From positions 124,001 through 188,000 of the forward strand of contig CAJULY010000002.1 of assembly GCA_910587185.1 (NCBI GenBank): a DNA stretch of 64,000 nt, given 5' to 3'. The position numbers and the translations under genes are program-made. The notes below the pieces were generated by a model, which made no database searches, was not told the origin of the DNA, and was given only the letters and a program-made list of their open reading frames with translations. The DNA comes from an uncultured Muribaculaceae bacterium. GTDB lineage: Bacteria; Bacteroidota; Bacteroidia; Bacteroidales; Muribaculaceae. Positions 15,299 through 24,659 of the stretch are shown here, piece by piece; position 1 is the first letter of the stretch, and every line of letters begins with the position of its first letter.

Positions 15299-16480
15299 TC
15301 AATCGAATATGTGGCGTAATTTGCTGAATATACTTTTCTTGGTGCTTTCAGACGGAGTCATGTCCGGTTTGCCTTGAAGCTGTTCGATTGTTTTCTTTTC
15401 CTCATCTGTCAGATTCTCGGGAACATATACCATGACATTTACAAGCTCATCGCCCGTACCGTAACCCTCGTAGGAAGGGAGACCTTTACCGCGGAGACGC
15501 AAAATTTTGCCGGGTTGAGTTCCCGGGGCGATTTTCAGTCGAGCGCGTCCAGTTATTGTCGGTACTTCGACCTGACCTCCGAGAGCTGCGGTGGGGAAGT
15601 CAAGCATGAGATTATATATAAGATCATTTCCATCTCTTATCAGGTCGGGATGGGGCAGTTCCTCAATCACCACAAGCAGATCGCCGTTCACGCCGCCATG
15701 CATCGGGGCATTTCCTTTTCCTTTGACCGTAAGTACCATACCGTCGGTAACTCCGGCCGGAATTTCAAAGGAAACGACTTGTTCCTTGTGCTCGACCCCG
15801 GTGCCGTTGCAGAAATGACATTTCTCGCTGATGATCTTGCCCTCTCCGTTACATTGCGGACAGACGGTGGCAGCCCTTTGCGGACCGAACATTGTCTGCT
15901 GGACCCGTTCAATAACTCCTGTTCCGTTACAGGTGGGACAGGTGGTAAATGACGTCCCGTCTTTAGCACCGGTTCCGTTGCAATGGTCATCCTTGCAAAA
16001 CGCTTTTATTTTCAGTGTCTTGTGTACACCCTTTGAAATATCTTCAAGCGAGAGTTTCAATGTTATTCTGAGATCATCGCCCCTGCGCTGACGCTGGCGC
16101 GGTCGGCGTCCCCCAGTCGCTGATCCGAAATTGCCGAATTCAGAGAATCCTGAATGGCCTCCGAAAATATCGCCGAAAGCAGAGAATATATCTTCCATGC
16201 TCATGCCGCCGGCACTGAAGCCAAAGCCTGAGCCGTCAGCACCTGGGAATCCCTGCGGACCCATGGAATGGCCGAACTGGTCATACTTCTGTCGCTTCTC
16301 GGGATTTGAGAGTACATCGTATGCCTCCGCAGCTTCCTTGAATTTTTCTTCCGCTGCTTTGTCACCCGGATTCTTGTCAGGATGGTATTTTATGGCCAGC
16401 TTTCGGTAGGCTTTCTTCAACTCTTCAGGTGTGGCTGTCTTGGAGACTCCAAGCACCTCGTAGTAATCTCTTTTTTCCAT
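15299..16480 (-). CDS. dnaJ: Chaperone DnaJ
   Basis: A 393-residue Hsp40 co-chaperone. The J domain (1-70) carries HPD at 33-35. A Gly/Phe-rich linker (about 75-125) follows, then the zinc-binding region and two C-terminal substrate-binding domains. Three of the four zinc motifs are standard (CPTCNGTG, CPQCNGEG, CHFCNGTG). The first reads CKDDHCNGTG, with four residues between the cysteines rather than two. It stimulates DnaK ATPase and delivers unfolded clients. It follows grpE by 18 bases and shares its promoter. Confidence 0.97.
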   Translation of the reverse strand: MEKRDYYEVLGVSKTATPEELKKAYRKLAIKYHPDKNPGDKAAEEKFKEAAEAYDVLSNPEKRQKYDQFGHSMGPQGFPGADGSGFGFSAGGMSMEDIFSAFGDIFGGHSGFSEFGNFGSATGGRRPRQRQRRGDDLRITLKLSLEDISKGVHKTLKIKAFCKDDHCNGTGAKDGTSFTTCPTCNGTGVIERVQQTMFGPQRAATVCPQCNGEGKIISEKCHFCNGTGVEHKEQVVSFEIPAGVTDGMVLTVKGKGNAPMHGGVNGDLLVVIEELPHPDLIRDGNDLIYNLMLDFPTAALGGQVEVPTITGRARLKIAPGTQPGKILRLRGKGLPSYEGYGTGDELVNVMVYVPENLTDEEKKTIEQLQGKPDMTPSESTKKSIFSKLRHIFD

Positions 16481-16498
16481 GACTCTGTTAAGGGAAGA

Positions 16499-17110
16499 TT
16501 ATTGACCTACCGCTACTTTAGCATAGCGGAGTACTTTATCGTTTATGGTATAGCCTTTAGTCGGCGTGTCTATTACTTTGCCTTTAAGCGCCTCGTCCTC
16601 TGTCGGAACCATAGCGATGGCTTCATGCAGTTCGGGATCAAATGCCTTCCCTGTGCTGTCGATAGCTTTTACCTGATTCTGCTCAAGAAATTTAACGAGT
16701 TTGTTGTAGATAAGAACCATGCCCTCCTTTACAGCTTCGGCACCCTCGCTTTCCTTTATTGCGGCGAGACCTCTCTCAAAGTCGTCAACGATTGGCAGAA
16801 GTCCTTTCAGGACATTTTCAGACGCATTCTTAATGATTTCGCTTTTTTCCTTGAGAGTGCGTTTCCTGAAATTGTCAAACTCTGCCATAAGGAACATATA
16901 TTCTTTCTTTTCCTTTTCGAGTTTTTCTTTCTCTTCCGCAAGCTGCTTTGTAAGAGAGTCAATCTCGTTCATTTCAGCCTGTTCTATATCTTCGGCAGTC
17001 TCATCCTCGTCAACTGCAGCGCCGATATCATCTATGATGTCGCCTTCCAGGTTCTCGAGGTTGATTTTCTGTTCTTTTGTATCGTCGGAATTTCTTTGTT
17101 TTTTTGACAT
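16499..17110 (-). CDS. grpE: Nucleotide exchange factor GrpE
   Basis: A 203-residue protein with an acidic disordered N-terminus (1-45), a long coiled coil (about 48-105) and the GrpE beta domain (GKAFDPELHEAI, then KGYTINDKVLRYAKVAVG). GrpE releases ADP from DnaK. First gene of the grpE-dnaJ operon; dnaK itself is not in the window. ATG 17110. Confidence 0.97.
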   Translation of the reverse strand: MSKKQRNSDDTKEQKINLENLEGDIIDDIGAAVDEDETAEDIEQAEMNEIDSLTKQLAEEKEKLEKEKKEYMFLMAEFDNFRKRTLKEKSEIIKNASENVLKGLLPIVDDFERGLAAIKESEGAEAVKEGMVLIYNKLVKFLEQNQVKAIDSTGKAFDPELHEAIAMVPTEDEALKGKVIDTPTKGYTINDKVLRYAKVAVGQ

Positions 17111-17146
17111 ATCGCTATTAGTTACTTAGGTTTTATTCATTTATAA

Positions 17147-17154
17147 CAAAAATA
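17147..17154 (-). promoter_or_regulatory. Candidate promoter -7 element of grpE-dnaJ
   Basis: TATTTTTG fits TAnnTTTG, 36 bases upstream of the grpE ATG. I see no TTG at the usual spacing, so confidence is lower. Confidence 0.45.
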
Positions 17155-17222
17155 TTGCCAAAGTCGGCGGAAAAAGCTTTTTACTTTATAATGAATAACA
17201 AATGTAATCTTATAACGTTCAT

Positions 17223-18053
17223 TTACTTTATGGAGCCGGTCCATACGGCCATGCCACGAAGCATGTCAGATTCAGAGTCTGCCAAAATGTCACCTTCGTA
17301 TAAGGCGAAGACTGCCGATCCGGATCCAGACATGGAAGAATAGAGTGCACCATGCTCATAAAAGTAATCCTTGAGAGCCTTTATTTCCGGATATTCGGGA
17401 AAAACCGAATCCTCAAAATCATTGTAGAAACAATGGCGCCAATCTTTAACCGGCAGAGTTGCCAGACTTTCAAAATCAAGTTCCTTACCCGATGGCACAA
17501 CCCCCGCATAAGCTCTGGCTGTCGAGACACTTACAGGAGGCTTGGCTATAATGATGTTAAGTCCTTTCAGCCCGGGTAAATCTATTGGCCTCATTGTTGT
17601 ACCGGTGCCTTCCGCCAGTTCAGGACGCTTGTAAATGAAAAAGGGACAGTCTGCACCGACAGTTGAACAGATCTCCGCCATTTTTCTTTTGTCAAGTCCG
17701 AGTCCGAACAGATAATCAAGGGCTTCCACCATAGCCGCGGCATCGGCAGAACCGCCGCCAAGTCCAGCTCCGTCAGGTACGATTTTTCGCAGAAAGATAT
17801 CGACCGGAGGAAGGTCCCCGCAGAATTTTTCAACAGCTCTGAGCGCTTTGATCACAAGATTCTTTTCCATCGGGCACTGACAGGGATTCCCCGTCACACG
17901 AAGTGTCGTCTTCTCTCCCGAGGACGGAACGACCTCAAGAACATCAGTCCAGCCAACAGGAACGAATATCGTCTGCAGATCATGATAGCCGTCATCTCTC
18001 TTTCTTATAATATTGAGACCTATGTTGATTTTTGACAGTGGGAAAATAACCAT
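17223..18053 (-). CDS. ispE: 4-diphosphocytidyl-2-C-methyl-D-erythritol kinase IspE
   Basis: A 276-residue GHMP kinase of the MEP isoprenoid pathway, which phosphorylates CDP-ME at the 2-OH. It begins MVIFPLSKINIGLNI with RKRDDGYHDL close behind. The ATP-binding glycine loop is PDGAGLGGGSADAA, and the C-terminal motif is MSGSGSAVFALY. ATG 18053 matches the family N-terminus; the frame stays open upstream, but that stretch runs across the dnaB promoter and start. It diverges from dnaB; the shared spacer is 87 bases. Confidence 0.95.
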   Translation of the reverse strand: MVIFPLSKINIGLNIIRKRDDGYHDLQTIFVPVGWTDVLEVVPSSGEKTTLRVTGNPCQCPMEKNLVIKALRAVEKFCGDLPPVDIFLRKIVPDGAGLGGGSADAAAMVEALDYLFGLGLDKRKMAEICSTVGADCPFFIYKRPELAEGTGTTMRPIDLPGLKGLNIIIAKPPVSVSTARAYAGVVPSGKELDFESLATLPVKDWRHCFYNDFEDSVFPEYPEIKALKDYFYEHGALYSSMSGSGSAVFALYEGDILADSESDMLRGMAVWTGSIK

Positions 18054-18101
18054 TGGAAAAATTGTAAGTAAATTAATTGCGAAGATAAAGAAATTTTGGC
18101 G

Positions 18102-18109
18102 TAAATTTG
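18102..18109 (+). promoter_or_regulatory. Promoter -7 element of dnaB
   Basis: TAAATTTG fits TAnnTTTG, with a TTG at 18077-18079, 22 bases upstream. The dnaB ATG is 31 bases downstream of the element. Confidence 0.6.
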
Positions 18110-18140
18110 CATCTCTTCTTGAAATTTTAAAACTGATAAT

Positions 18141-19685
18141 ATGGAACGAGCTATCCCTTCGGGTAAACATAACAATCGTCAGCAACAGCAGCTTTATGAT
18201 TATGGCGGCCGTCAGCTTCCCCGTGATACGGATCTTGAAGAGGCCGTGCTCGGGGCGCTTATGCTTGAAAAGGATGCTTACACTTCCGTTTGCGACATCT
18301 TGAAGGCTGAGAGTTTTTACGAGCCTGCAAACAGGAAAATATACGAGGCCATACAGACGCTGGGAGCATCACAGCAGCCCATAGACATGCTGACAGTAAC
18401 GGAACAGCTCCGTCTGAACGGGACTCTTGACGAGGTCGGCGGCCCTGTTTTTGTGTCGGAACTGACTTCGCGTGTGGCATCCGGAGCTCATGTGGAGTAT
18501 CATGCGCGTATCGTCGCACAGAAATATCTTGCCCGTGAACTTATCTCTTTTGCCTCTGAGATAGAGAAGAAGGCTTTTGACGAGAGTAATGATGTTGACG
18601 ATCTGATGCAAGAAGCCGAGGGACGGCTTTTCGAGATTTCACAGCGTAATGTAAAGAAAGATGTGACGCAGATTGATCCGGTCATAGGTCAGGCAATAGA
18701 TCAGATTCAGGCGGCAGCCAACCGTACTTCAGGTCTGAGCGGTCTTGAATCCGGATTCCATGATCTCGATAAACTGACTTCAGGATGGCAGAATTCTGAC
18801 CTCATCATCATAGCTGCGCGTCCGGCCATGGGTAAAACAGCGTTCGTACTTTCCATGGCCAAAAACATGGCTGTCAATTACAGCACTCCTGTTGCGGTCT
18901 TTTCCCTCGAAATGTCCAATCTGCAGCTGGTCAATCGTCTCATAAGCAATGTTTGTGAACTTCCGGGCGACAAAATAAAAAGCGGGCAGCTGACTCCGGT
19001 TGAATGGGATCAGCTGATGGCCAGAATAAAGAACCTTTCAGGTGCACCTCTATATATAGATGACACTCCTTCGCTTTCAATCTTTGAGTTGAGGACTAAA
19101 GCCCGTCGTCTTGTCCGAGAGCATGACGTAAAGATAATCATTATCGACTATCTTCAGCTCATGAATGCATCGGGTATGAAATTCGGCAGTCGTGAACAGG
19201 AAGTCAGCATGATCTCCCGCTCTCTCAAGCAGCTTGCGAAGGAACTCAACATACCTATAATTGCCCTGTCTCAGCTTAACCGAAGCGTGGAGTCGCGAGG
19301 AGAAGGAAAAGAGGGGAAACGTCCGCAGCTTTCCGACCTTCGCGAGAGCGGGGCGATCGAGCAGGATGCCGACATTGTATGTTTCATCCATCGTCCGGAA
19401 TACTATTTGCGTTCTTCCCATGATGCCATGGACCGGGATATCAGGGGGCTTGCGGAATTCATTGTGGCAAAGCATCGAAGCGGTGCCGTTGACGATGTAG
19501 AGATGCGTTTCAGGGCACAGTTCGCGCGTTTTGAGAACTGGAGCGAGAATCCGGCGGATATGAGCATGGGGTCCGCTGAATCAAGCATTAACTCAGCTAT
19601 AAATAATTCTCCGGGAACAGCGCCGTCTCTATCAGGCGGCTCAGCCGATTTCCTCTCGGATGCTCCTTCCGACAGCCCTTTCTGA
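18141..19685 (+). CDS. dnaB: Replicative DNA helicase DnaB
   Basis: A 514-residue hexameric fork helicase. The N-terminal DnaB domain (about 28-130, beginning DTDLEEAVLGALML) is followed by a linker and the RecA-like ATPase. Walker A is ARPAMGKT at 226-233, and Walker B lies in IIIIDYLQLM. QLNRSVESR and LSDLRESGAIEQDADIV follow. The last ~45 residues are a Ser/Gly-rich tail ending in DAPSDSPF. It is monocistronic, with a strong terminator 85 bases downstream. Confidence 0.97.
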   Translation: MERAIPSGKHNNRQQQQLYDYGGRQLPRDTDLEEAVLGALMLEKDAYTSVCDILKAESFYEPANRKIYEAIQTLGASQQPIDMLTVTEQLRLNGTLDEVGGPVFVSELTSRVASGAHVEYHARIVAQKYLARELISFASEIEKKAFDESNDVDDLMQEAEGRLFEISQRNVKKDVTQIDPVIGQAIDQIQAAANRTSGLSGLESGFHDLDKLTSGWQNSDLIIIAARPAMGKTAFVLSMAKNMAVNYSTPVAVFSLEMSNLQLVNRLISNVCELPGDKIKSGQLTPVEWDQLMARIKNLSGAPLYIDDTPSLSIFELRTKARRLVREHDVKIIIIDYLQLMNASGMKFGSREQEVSMISRSLKQLAKELNIPIIALSQLNRSVESRGEGKEGKRPQLSDLRESGAIEQDADIVCFIHRPEYYLRSSHDAMDRDIRGLAEFIVAKHRSGAVDDVEMRFRAQFARFENWSENPADMSMGSAESSINSAINNSPGTAPSLSGGSADFLSDAPSDSPF

Positions 19686-19770
19686 TCACCTGTCCGGTAA
19701 ACACATATATTTCAGAGCGAATTTTGATGCTTACTATAGTATAGGTTTTTATCTAACTATTAAAAAATTT

Positions 19771-19798
19771 CAGGGCGCCAAAACCTTTTGGCGCCCTG
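19771..19798 (+). terminator. Terminator of dnaB
   Basis: Perfect 13-base arms CAGGGCGCCAAAA and TTTTGGCGCCCTG flank a 2-base loop. The tail TCTTGTTCTT is T-rich but interrupted. Confidence 0.85.
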
Positions 19799-19844
19799 TC
19801 TTGTTCTTAGTGTAGATTTTCAATTAAAACCCAACTATTTAGTT

Positions 19845-20903
19845 ATGAAAAAAGCTTTATTAATGATTACGCTCATGTTAGGATGCATGACCGTTTTCGC
19901 TCAGAAGATTGACAAGAACGAAGCAAAACAGATCAAGGCCTTCTTGGCTCAGCCGGCTGAAAAGGACGGAACTAATGCCAATGTTCTTAAAGTTACCGAT
20001 GTGAACAATATAGCTGCGATTGAAGGAATCCAGGTTGAGAACGGACATGTGACAGCTATAGAATGGAAGGATAAGAAACTTGCAGGATCACTTGATCTTT
20101 CAGGATTCGATGCCTTGAAAAAAGTTGATGTGTCGCGTAACAAACTCACTGCTCTTTCCGTTGCAGGCGACGCTGCTCTCGTAGAACTCAATGCCTCACG
20201 CAATGTCATCACTTCTATTGATCTTCAGGGTTGCTCGGGGCTTGTGAAACTTGCCATCAACAAAAACCGTCTCAGTGAAATTACGCTTGAGGGACTTCCA
20301 ATCATTGAGAATGTGAATGTCTCCAACAATTATTTCATCAGTCTGGATGTTGCCAATTCCGCTACCCTCAAGACTCTGAACTGCCAGGGCAACCATCTGG
20401 AGAATCTCATGGTTTCAGGCTGCACTGCTCTTAAGAATCTCTATTGCGGCTATAACAAGCTGACACAGCTGAATCTTTTAGGCGTTGAAGCATTGCAGAA
20501 TCTCAATATTGATGACAATGAGATTTCCTCGATGATTGTTTCAGGTCTGCCCAATCTTGCAACGTTCGTCTGCAGCGACAACAGGATGAATACTCTCGGT
20601 GTCCGCAACTGCAACAATCTGCTTGACCTCGTATGCTCCTACAATGACCTGACAACTCTTAGCGTTGAGGGTTGCACCAATCTGACATTTGTGGATTGCT
20701 CTTACAATGACCTGACATCCCTCACTCTTTCCAATCAGACTTTCCTCCAGCGTCTTCTCTGCAACAACAACCAGCTCAACATTCTTGATGTATCGTTTGA
20801 CCCCGCCCTCACTTACATCAACTGCCGTTACAACATGATTTCCGACTTCCGCACAATGGGTGACGATAATCTGAGAATGGTTGCTTGCCAGTGGAATTAT
20901 TAA
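19845..20903 (+). CDS. Secreted leucine-rich-repeat protein
   Basis: A 352-residue protein with a signal peptide (MKKALLMITLMLGCMTVFAQ). A short N-terminal helical region is followed by about a dozen LRR units of ~21 residues, with cores such as LKTLNCQGNHLENLMV, LKNLYCGYNKLTQLNL and LTFVDCSYNDLTSLTL. Cys and Asn recur at fixed ladder positions. The protein stops at the end of the repeats with no sorting domain or anchor, so it is probably periplasmic or released. ATG 19845 gives a clean signal peptide; an in-frame upstream start would lie inside the dnaB terminator. A weak TAGATTTT box at 19813 could be its promoter. The ligand is unknown. Confidence 0.85.
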   Translation: MKKALLMITLMLGCMTVFAQKIDKNEAKQIKAFLAQPAEKDGTNANVLKVTDVNNIAAIEGIQVENGHVTAIEWKDKKLAGSLDLSGFDALKKVDVSRNKLTALSVAGDAALVELNASRNVITSIDLQGCSGLVKLAINKNRLSEITLEGLPIIENVNVSNNYFISLDVANSATLKTLNCQGNHLENLMVSGCTALKNLYCGYNKLTQLNLLGVEALQNLNIDDNEISSMIVSGLPNLATFVCSDNRMNTLGVRNCNNLLDLVCSYNDLTTLSVEGCTNLTFVDCSYNDLTSLTLSNQTFLQRLLCNNNQLNILDVSFDPALTYINCRYNMISDFRTMGDDNLRMVACQWNY

Positions 20904-20949
20904 AAAGACTTCTGAGTATCATACTAAATATGTGATATGATCTATCCTG

Positions 20950-20977
20950 AAGGGTCCCGTTCACCGACGGGACCCTT
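20950..20977 (+). terminator. Terminator of the LRR gene
   Basis: Perfect 11-base arms AAGGGTCCCGT and ACGGGACCCTT flank a 6-base loop and are followed by TTTTTTGA, a textbook intrinsic terminator. Confidence 0.93.
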
Positions 20978-21015
20978 TTTTTGATAACCTTTTATGCCGA
21001 ATCGCGATTTTTCAT

Positions 21016-21023
21016 TAATTTTG
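21016..21023 (+). promoter_or_regulatory. Candidate promoter -7 element of lepA (near-leaderless)
   Basis: TAATTTTG fits TAnnTTTG and ends 8 bases before the lepA ATG at 21032. No TTG is found at the 20-base spacing, so the -33 element is weak or absent. Confidence 0.5.
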
Positions 21024-21031
21024 CATCCAAT

Positions 21032-22819
21032 ATGAAAAATATCAGAAACTTTTGCATCATTGCACATATAGATCACGGTAAAAGCACTCTCGCTGACCGT
21101 CTTTTGGAATATACGCATACTGTCGGAGCTAAAGATATGCAGGCACAGGTGCTTGATGACATGGATCTCGAGCGCGAACGCGGAATTACTATAAAAAGTC
21201 ATGCCATACAGATGGACTATGAATATAAGGGAGAGCCTTACGAGCTTAATCTCATAGATACTCCGGGGCATGTGGATTTCTCCTATGAAGTCTCGCGTTC
21301 GATTGCGGCGTGTGAAGGTGCACTTCTTATAGTTGATGCCTCCCAGGGTATTCAGGCACAGACCATTTCCAACCTTTATATGGCAATAGACAACGATCTG
21401 GAGATCATACCGGTCATAAACAAATGTGATCTCGACAGCGCAAAACCGGAAGAAGTAGCCGACCAGATCGTGGATTTGCTTGGATGTGACCATGACGATA
21501 TAATTCGCGCCAGCGGCAAGACCGGTATGGGAATCGAAGAAATCCTGGCCGCTATAATCGAACGCGTGCCTGCGCCTAAAGGCAATCCCAATGCGCCTCT
21601 TCAGGCTCTGATATTCGATTCTGTGTTCAATCCGTTCAGAGGAATCATTGCTTACTTCAAAATTGTCAATGGATCGATAAGGAAGGATGATTTTGTAAAA
21701 TTCGTGGCGACCGGCAAGGAATACCATGCGGATGAGATCGGTGTACTCAAGCTGGAGATGTCTCCTCGTGAAGAACTTTCCGCCGGAACAGTAGGATACA
21801 TCATATCCGGCATAAAGACTTCAAGAGAAGTCAAGGTCGGGGACACCATCACTCATGTGCAGAATCCCTGCGACAAAGCGATAGAGGGTTTCGAAGAGGT
21901 CAAGCCGATGGTCTTTGCCGGTGTCTATCCTATAGAAACCGAGGATTTCGAAAATCTAAGAGCTTCTCTCGAAAAACTTCAGCTCAATGACGCTTCTCTG
22001 ACTTTCCAGCCTGAATCGTCAATGGCGCTTGGCTTTGGATTCCGTTGCGGTTTCCTCGGATTATTGCACATGGAGATTGTCCAGGAACGTCTTGGCCGCG
22101 AATTCGACATGGATGTTATTACTACGGTGCCAAACGTGTCATATCGCGTCTATGACAAACATGGGAACATGACAGAAGTCCATAATCCCTCCGGATTGCC
22201 TGATATAACACTTATTGACCATATTGAAGAACCTTATATCCGGGCATCGGTGATTACTGCGGCTGAATTCATTGGCCCTATAATGACGTTGTGTCTCGGG
22301 AAGCGCGGTGAGCTTGTCAAGCAGGAGTATATTTCGGGAAACCGAATGGAGATGATTTTTGATATGCCTCTGGGAGAAATTGTGATTGATTTCTATGACA
22401 AGCTGAAGAGTATATCCAAAGGATATGCTTCTTTCGATTATCATCTCCACGACTTCAGGGAATCGAAGCTCGTTAAACTCGATATACTTCTTAACGGGGA
22501 GAGCGTTGATGCGTTGAGCACTCTGACACACGCCGACAATGCTGTTACGTTTGGAAGACGTATGTGTGAGAAACTGAAGGAACTTATTCCGCGTCAACAG
22601 TTTGATATCGCCATACAGGCGGCCATAGGCGCGAAAATTATAGCCAGAGAGACAATAAAAGCTGTCCGTAAGGATGTGACGGCGAAGTGCTACGGAGGTG
22701 ATATATCACGAAAACGCAAGCTCCTTGAGAAACAGAAAAAAGGAAAGAAGCGGATGAAGCAGATTGGTTCAGTCGAGGTGCCTCAGAAAGCATTTCTTGC
22801 GGTTCTGAAGCTTGACTGA
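21032..22819 (+). CDS. lepA: Elongation factor 4 (LepA)
   Basis: A 595-residue translational GTPase that acts on stalled or mis-translocated ribosomes. G1 is AHIDHGKST near the N-terminus, with DTPGH (G3) and NKCDL (G4) following. EF-G-like domains II, III and V come next, then the LepA-specific C-terminal domain (CYGGDISRKRKLLEKQKKGK). ATG 21032 gives the canonical start MKNIRNFCIIAHIDHGK; a longer frame would begin inside the T-run of the preceding terminator. Confidence 0.97.
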   Translation: MKNIRNFCIIAHIDHGKSTLADRLLEYTHTVGAKDMQAQVLDDMDLERERGITIKSHAIQMDYEYKGEPYELNLIDTPGHVDFSYEVSRSIAACEGALLIVDASQGIQAQTISNLYMAIDNDLEIIPVINKCDLDSAKPEEVADQIVDLLGCDHDDIIRASGKTGMGIEEILAAIIERVPAPKGNPNAPLQALIFDSVFNPFRGIIAYFKIVNGSIRKDDFVKFVATGKEYHADEIGVLKLEMSPREELSAGTVGYIISGIKTSREVKVGDTITHVQNPCDKAIEGFEEVKPMVFAGVYPIETEDFENLRASLEKLQLNDASLTFQPESSMALGFGFRCGFLGLLHMEIVQERLGREFDMDVITTVPNVSYRVYDKHGNMTEVHNPSGLPDITLIDHIEEPYIRASVITAAEFIGPIMTLCLGKRGELVKQEYISGNRMEMIFDMPLGEIVIDFYDKLKSISKGYASFDYHLHDFRESKLVKLDILLNGESVDALSTLTHADNAVTFGRRMCEKLKELIPRQQFDIAIQAAIGAKIIARETIKAVRKDVTAKCYGGDISRKRKLLEKQKKGKKRMKQIGSVEVPQKAFLAVLKLD

Positions 22820-22961
22820 TAGTTTTTTGTGCCAACATTTTATGCATTATTCTAAACATACACACATCTCACATTGTTAAAGATTGTGTATGAGATGATC
22901 GACAGTGTCCGTTCGGATGACTGCAGACGGTCATAATCGTTAAATTAAAATATTCTGTCAA

Positions 22962-24377
22962 ATGTCAGACACTTCTCAAAATTCAGGTATTACGGAGAAA
23001 TCCAAAAGTCCGTTAGAGCATACCGAGATATTTTATGCCGCGACACAGGCGCTACGTCGTCATGCCAATGGCGGTAATATACTTATCTTCGCCACGGTGC
23101 TGGCGCTGTTGATTGCCAATCTTCCGTCAATCAACAGCTATTATTTCGATTTCTGGAATCAGGAGGTTTTTCTTCAGGTCGGGAGTTTCAATATATTTAG
23201 CCATAACGGTCATCCCATGACGATGCTTCAGTTTATTAACGATGCATTGATGGCAATCTTTTTCTTTTCCATTGGCCTTGAAATAAAACGTGAGATTCTG
23301 GTAGGGGAATTATCTTCCTTCCGGCAGGCTCTTCTTCCTATTATGGGTGCCATTGGCGGAATGATTGTTCCTGTCGCCATATTTTTCATGATGAGTAAAG
23401 GAACGGATTATGTTGAAGGGGCGGCTATACCCATGGCGACAGATATTGCGTTTTCTCTTGGAGTATTGGCAATGCTTGGGTCCCGGGTGCCTGTTTCGTT
23501 GAAAATATTTCTGACCACTTTGGCGGTTGTTGATGATATCGGCGGCATAATCGTCATTGCAGTCTTCTATAGCACTCATATCGAGGGTATGCTTCTTCTC
23601 TATGCGTTCCTCCTGCTCGGGGTGCTCCTTTTAGGTTCTGTACTCAGGATTCAGAGTAAGATTTTCTATCTTTCCATAGGTGGAATCGTGTGGTTCCTTT
23701 TCCTGAACTCAGGCGTCCATCCTACAATAGCCGGTGTGCTCGTCGCTTTCTGTATCCCAGCAACCCCGGTTTTTGCACCCAAAAAATATATCAAGCTTAT
23801 CCGACAGGCAATCCGCAATTTTAACGAGGAAGATGACGAAAAGCTTAACAAGCTTTCGATTCTTGACAAGAAACAGATGAACTGGCTGAAACAGGTTGAA
23901 TCGGCGTCGGATAAAGTCATTTCTCCGCTGCAGGAGCTTGAAGACTCCCTTCATCCTATCGTCAATAACTTCATCATACCTCTCTTTGCGTTTGCCAACG
24001 CCGGAATCTTTTTGCTGGACATGAATCCGGCTACTATAGTTGAAGGGATAAGTCTTGCCGTCATACTTGGCCTTGTTTTGGGTAAATTCCTCGGAATCCT
24101 GAGTTTCTCATGGCTGACGGTCAAAATAGGGCTTGCGCCAATGCCTGAGAGATCCAACTGGAAGATGATGGGTTCTATCGCGATGCTCGGCGGTATCGGT
24201 TTCACGGTCTCGCTTTTTATCGCAAATCTTTCATTTTCCTCCGGTAGCGAACTTGACTCCTATCTTCTTAACCATGCGAAGCTTGGCATTGTAGTCGGGT
24301 CTCTTCTCAGTGGAATTCTTGGATTCTTACTTCTTCACCGTTTCCTTCCGAGAGATAAAAACAAACAGACGGAATAG
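22962..24377 (+). CDS. nhaA: Na+/H+ antiporter NhaA
   Basis: A 471-residue inner-membrane antiporter with about 12 membrane segments. The ion-binding aspartates are Asp191 and Asp192 in LAVVDDIGGI. Other family segments are FFFSIGLEIKRE and PMATDIAFSLGVLAMLG. Between about residues 285 and 330 it has a charged cytoplasmic insert (NFNEEDDEKLNKLS) that lengthens it compared with the ~390-residue E. coli protein. It would expel Na+ for protons at alkaline pH. No promoter with a full consensus is visible in the 142-base gap after lepA. Confidence 0.95.
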   Translation: MSDTSQNSGITEKSKSPLEHTEIFYAATQALRRHANGGNILIFATVLALLIANLPSINSYYFDFWNQEVFLQVGSFNIFSHNGHPMTMLQFINDALMAIFFFSIGLEIKREILVGELSSFRQALLPIMGAIGGMIVPVAIFFMMSKGTDYVEGAAIPMATDIAFSLGVLAMLGSRVPVSLKIFLTTLAVVDDIGGIIVIAVFYSTHIEGMLLLYAFLLLGVLLLGSVLRIQSKIFYLSIGGIVWFLFLNSGVHPTIAGVLVAFCIPATPVFAPKKYIKLIRQAIRNFNEEDDEKLNKLSILDKKQMNWLKQVESASDKVISPLQELEDSLHPIVNNFIIPLFAFANAGIFLLDMNPATIVEGISLAVILGLVLGKFLGILSFSWLTVKIGLAPMPERSNWKMMGSIAMLGGIGFTVSLFIANLSFSSGSELDSYLLNHAKLGIVVGSLLSGILGFLLLHRFLPRDKNKQTE

Positions 24378-24528
24378 CTTACAGCATGGAGAGGCCTGAA
24401 GCCTTTGTGACATGCCTTTTCTGCCTCATAACATGACAGTTTGAGGCGCCAGAGGATACATTATATTTAAAGAGATATAAAAATGTGGATTTTTTGTGAG
24501 GGAACTTGCAAAATTCACATTTTTATGT

Positions 24529-24536
24529 TAATTTTG
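24529..24536 (+). promoter_or_regulatory. Promoter -7 element of rprXY
   Basis: TAATTTTG fits TAnnTTTG, with TTG at 24506-24508 exactly 20 bases upstream. The rprX leader would be about 115 bases, unusually long for this window. Confidence 0.72.
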
Positions 24537-24659
24537 ACGCGAAGTGTTAAAACGAATAAGAAGGGCGATTACTAAACAATTACACTTTTTAAGGCGTTAA
24601 CATAATATAGATTAAATAATAATTTCTCCTCTGATGCATTCCTTTGTGAAGACACAAAT

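Noticed and set aside
20981..21031. Upstream TTG start for lepA
   Set aside because: It lies in the T-run of the preceding terminator and upstream of the promoter -7 box; ATG 21032 gives the canonical N-terminus.
22820..22961. Weak CATCTCA/TGAGATG inverted repeat between lepA and nhaA
   Set aside because: Arms are short, the loop is long and no T-run follows; not enough for a terminator or operator call.
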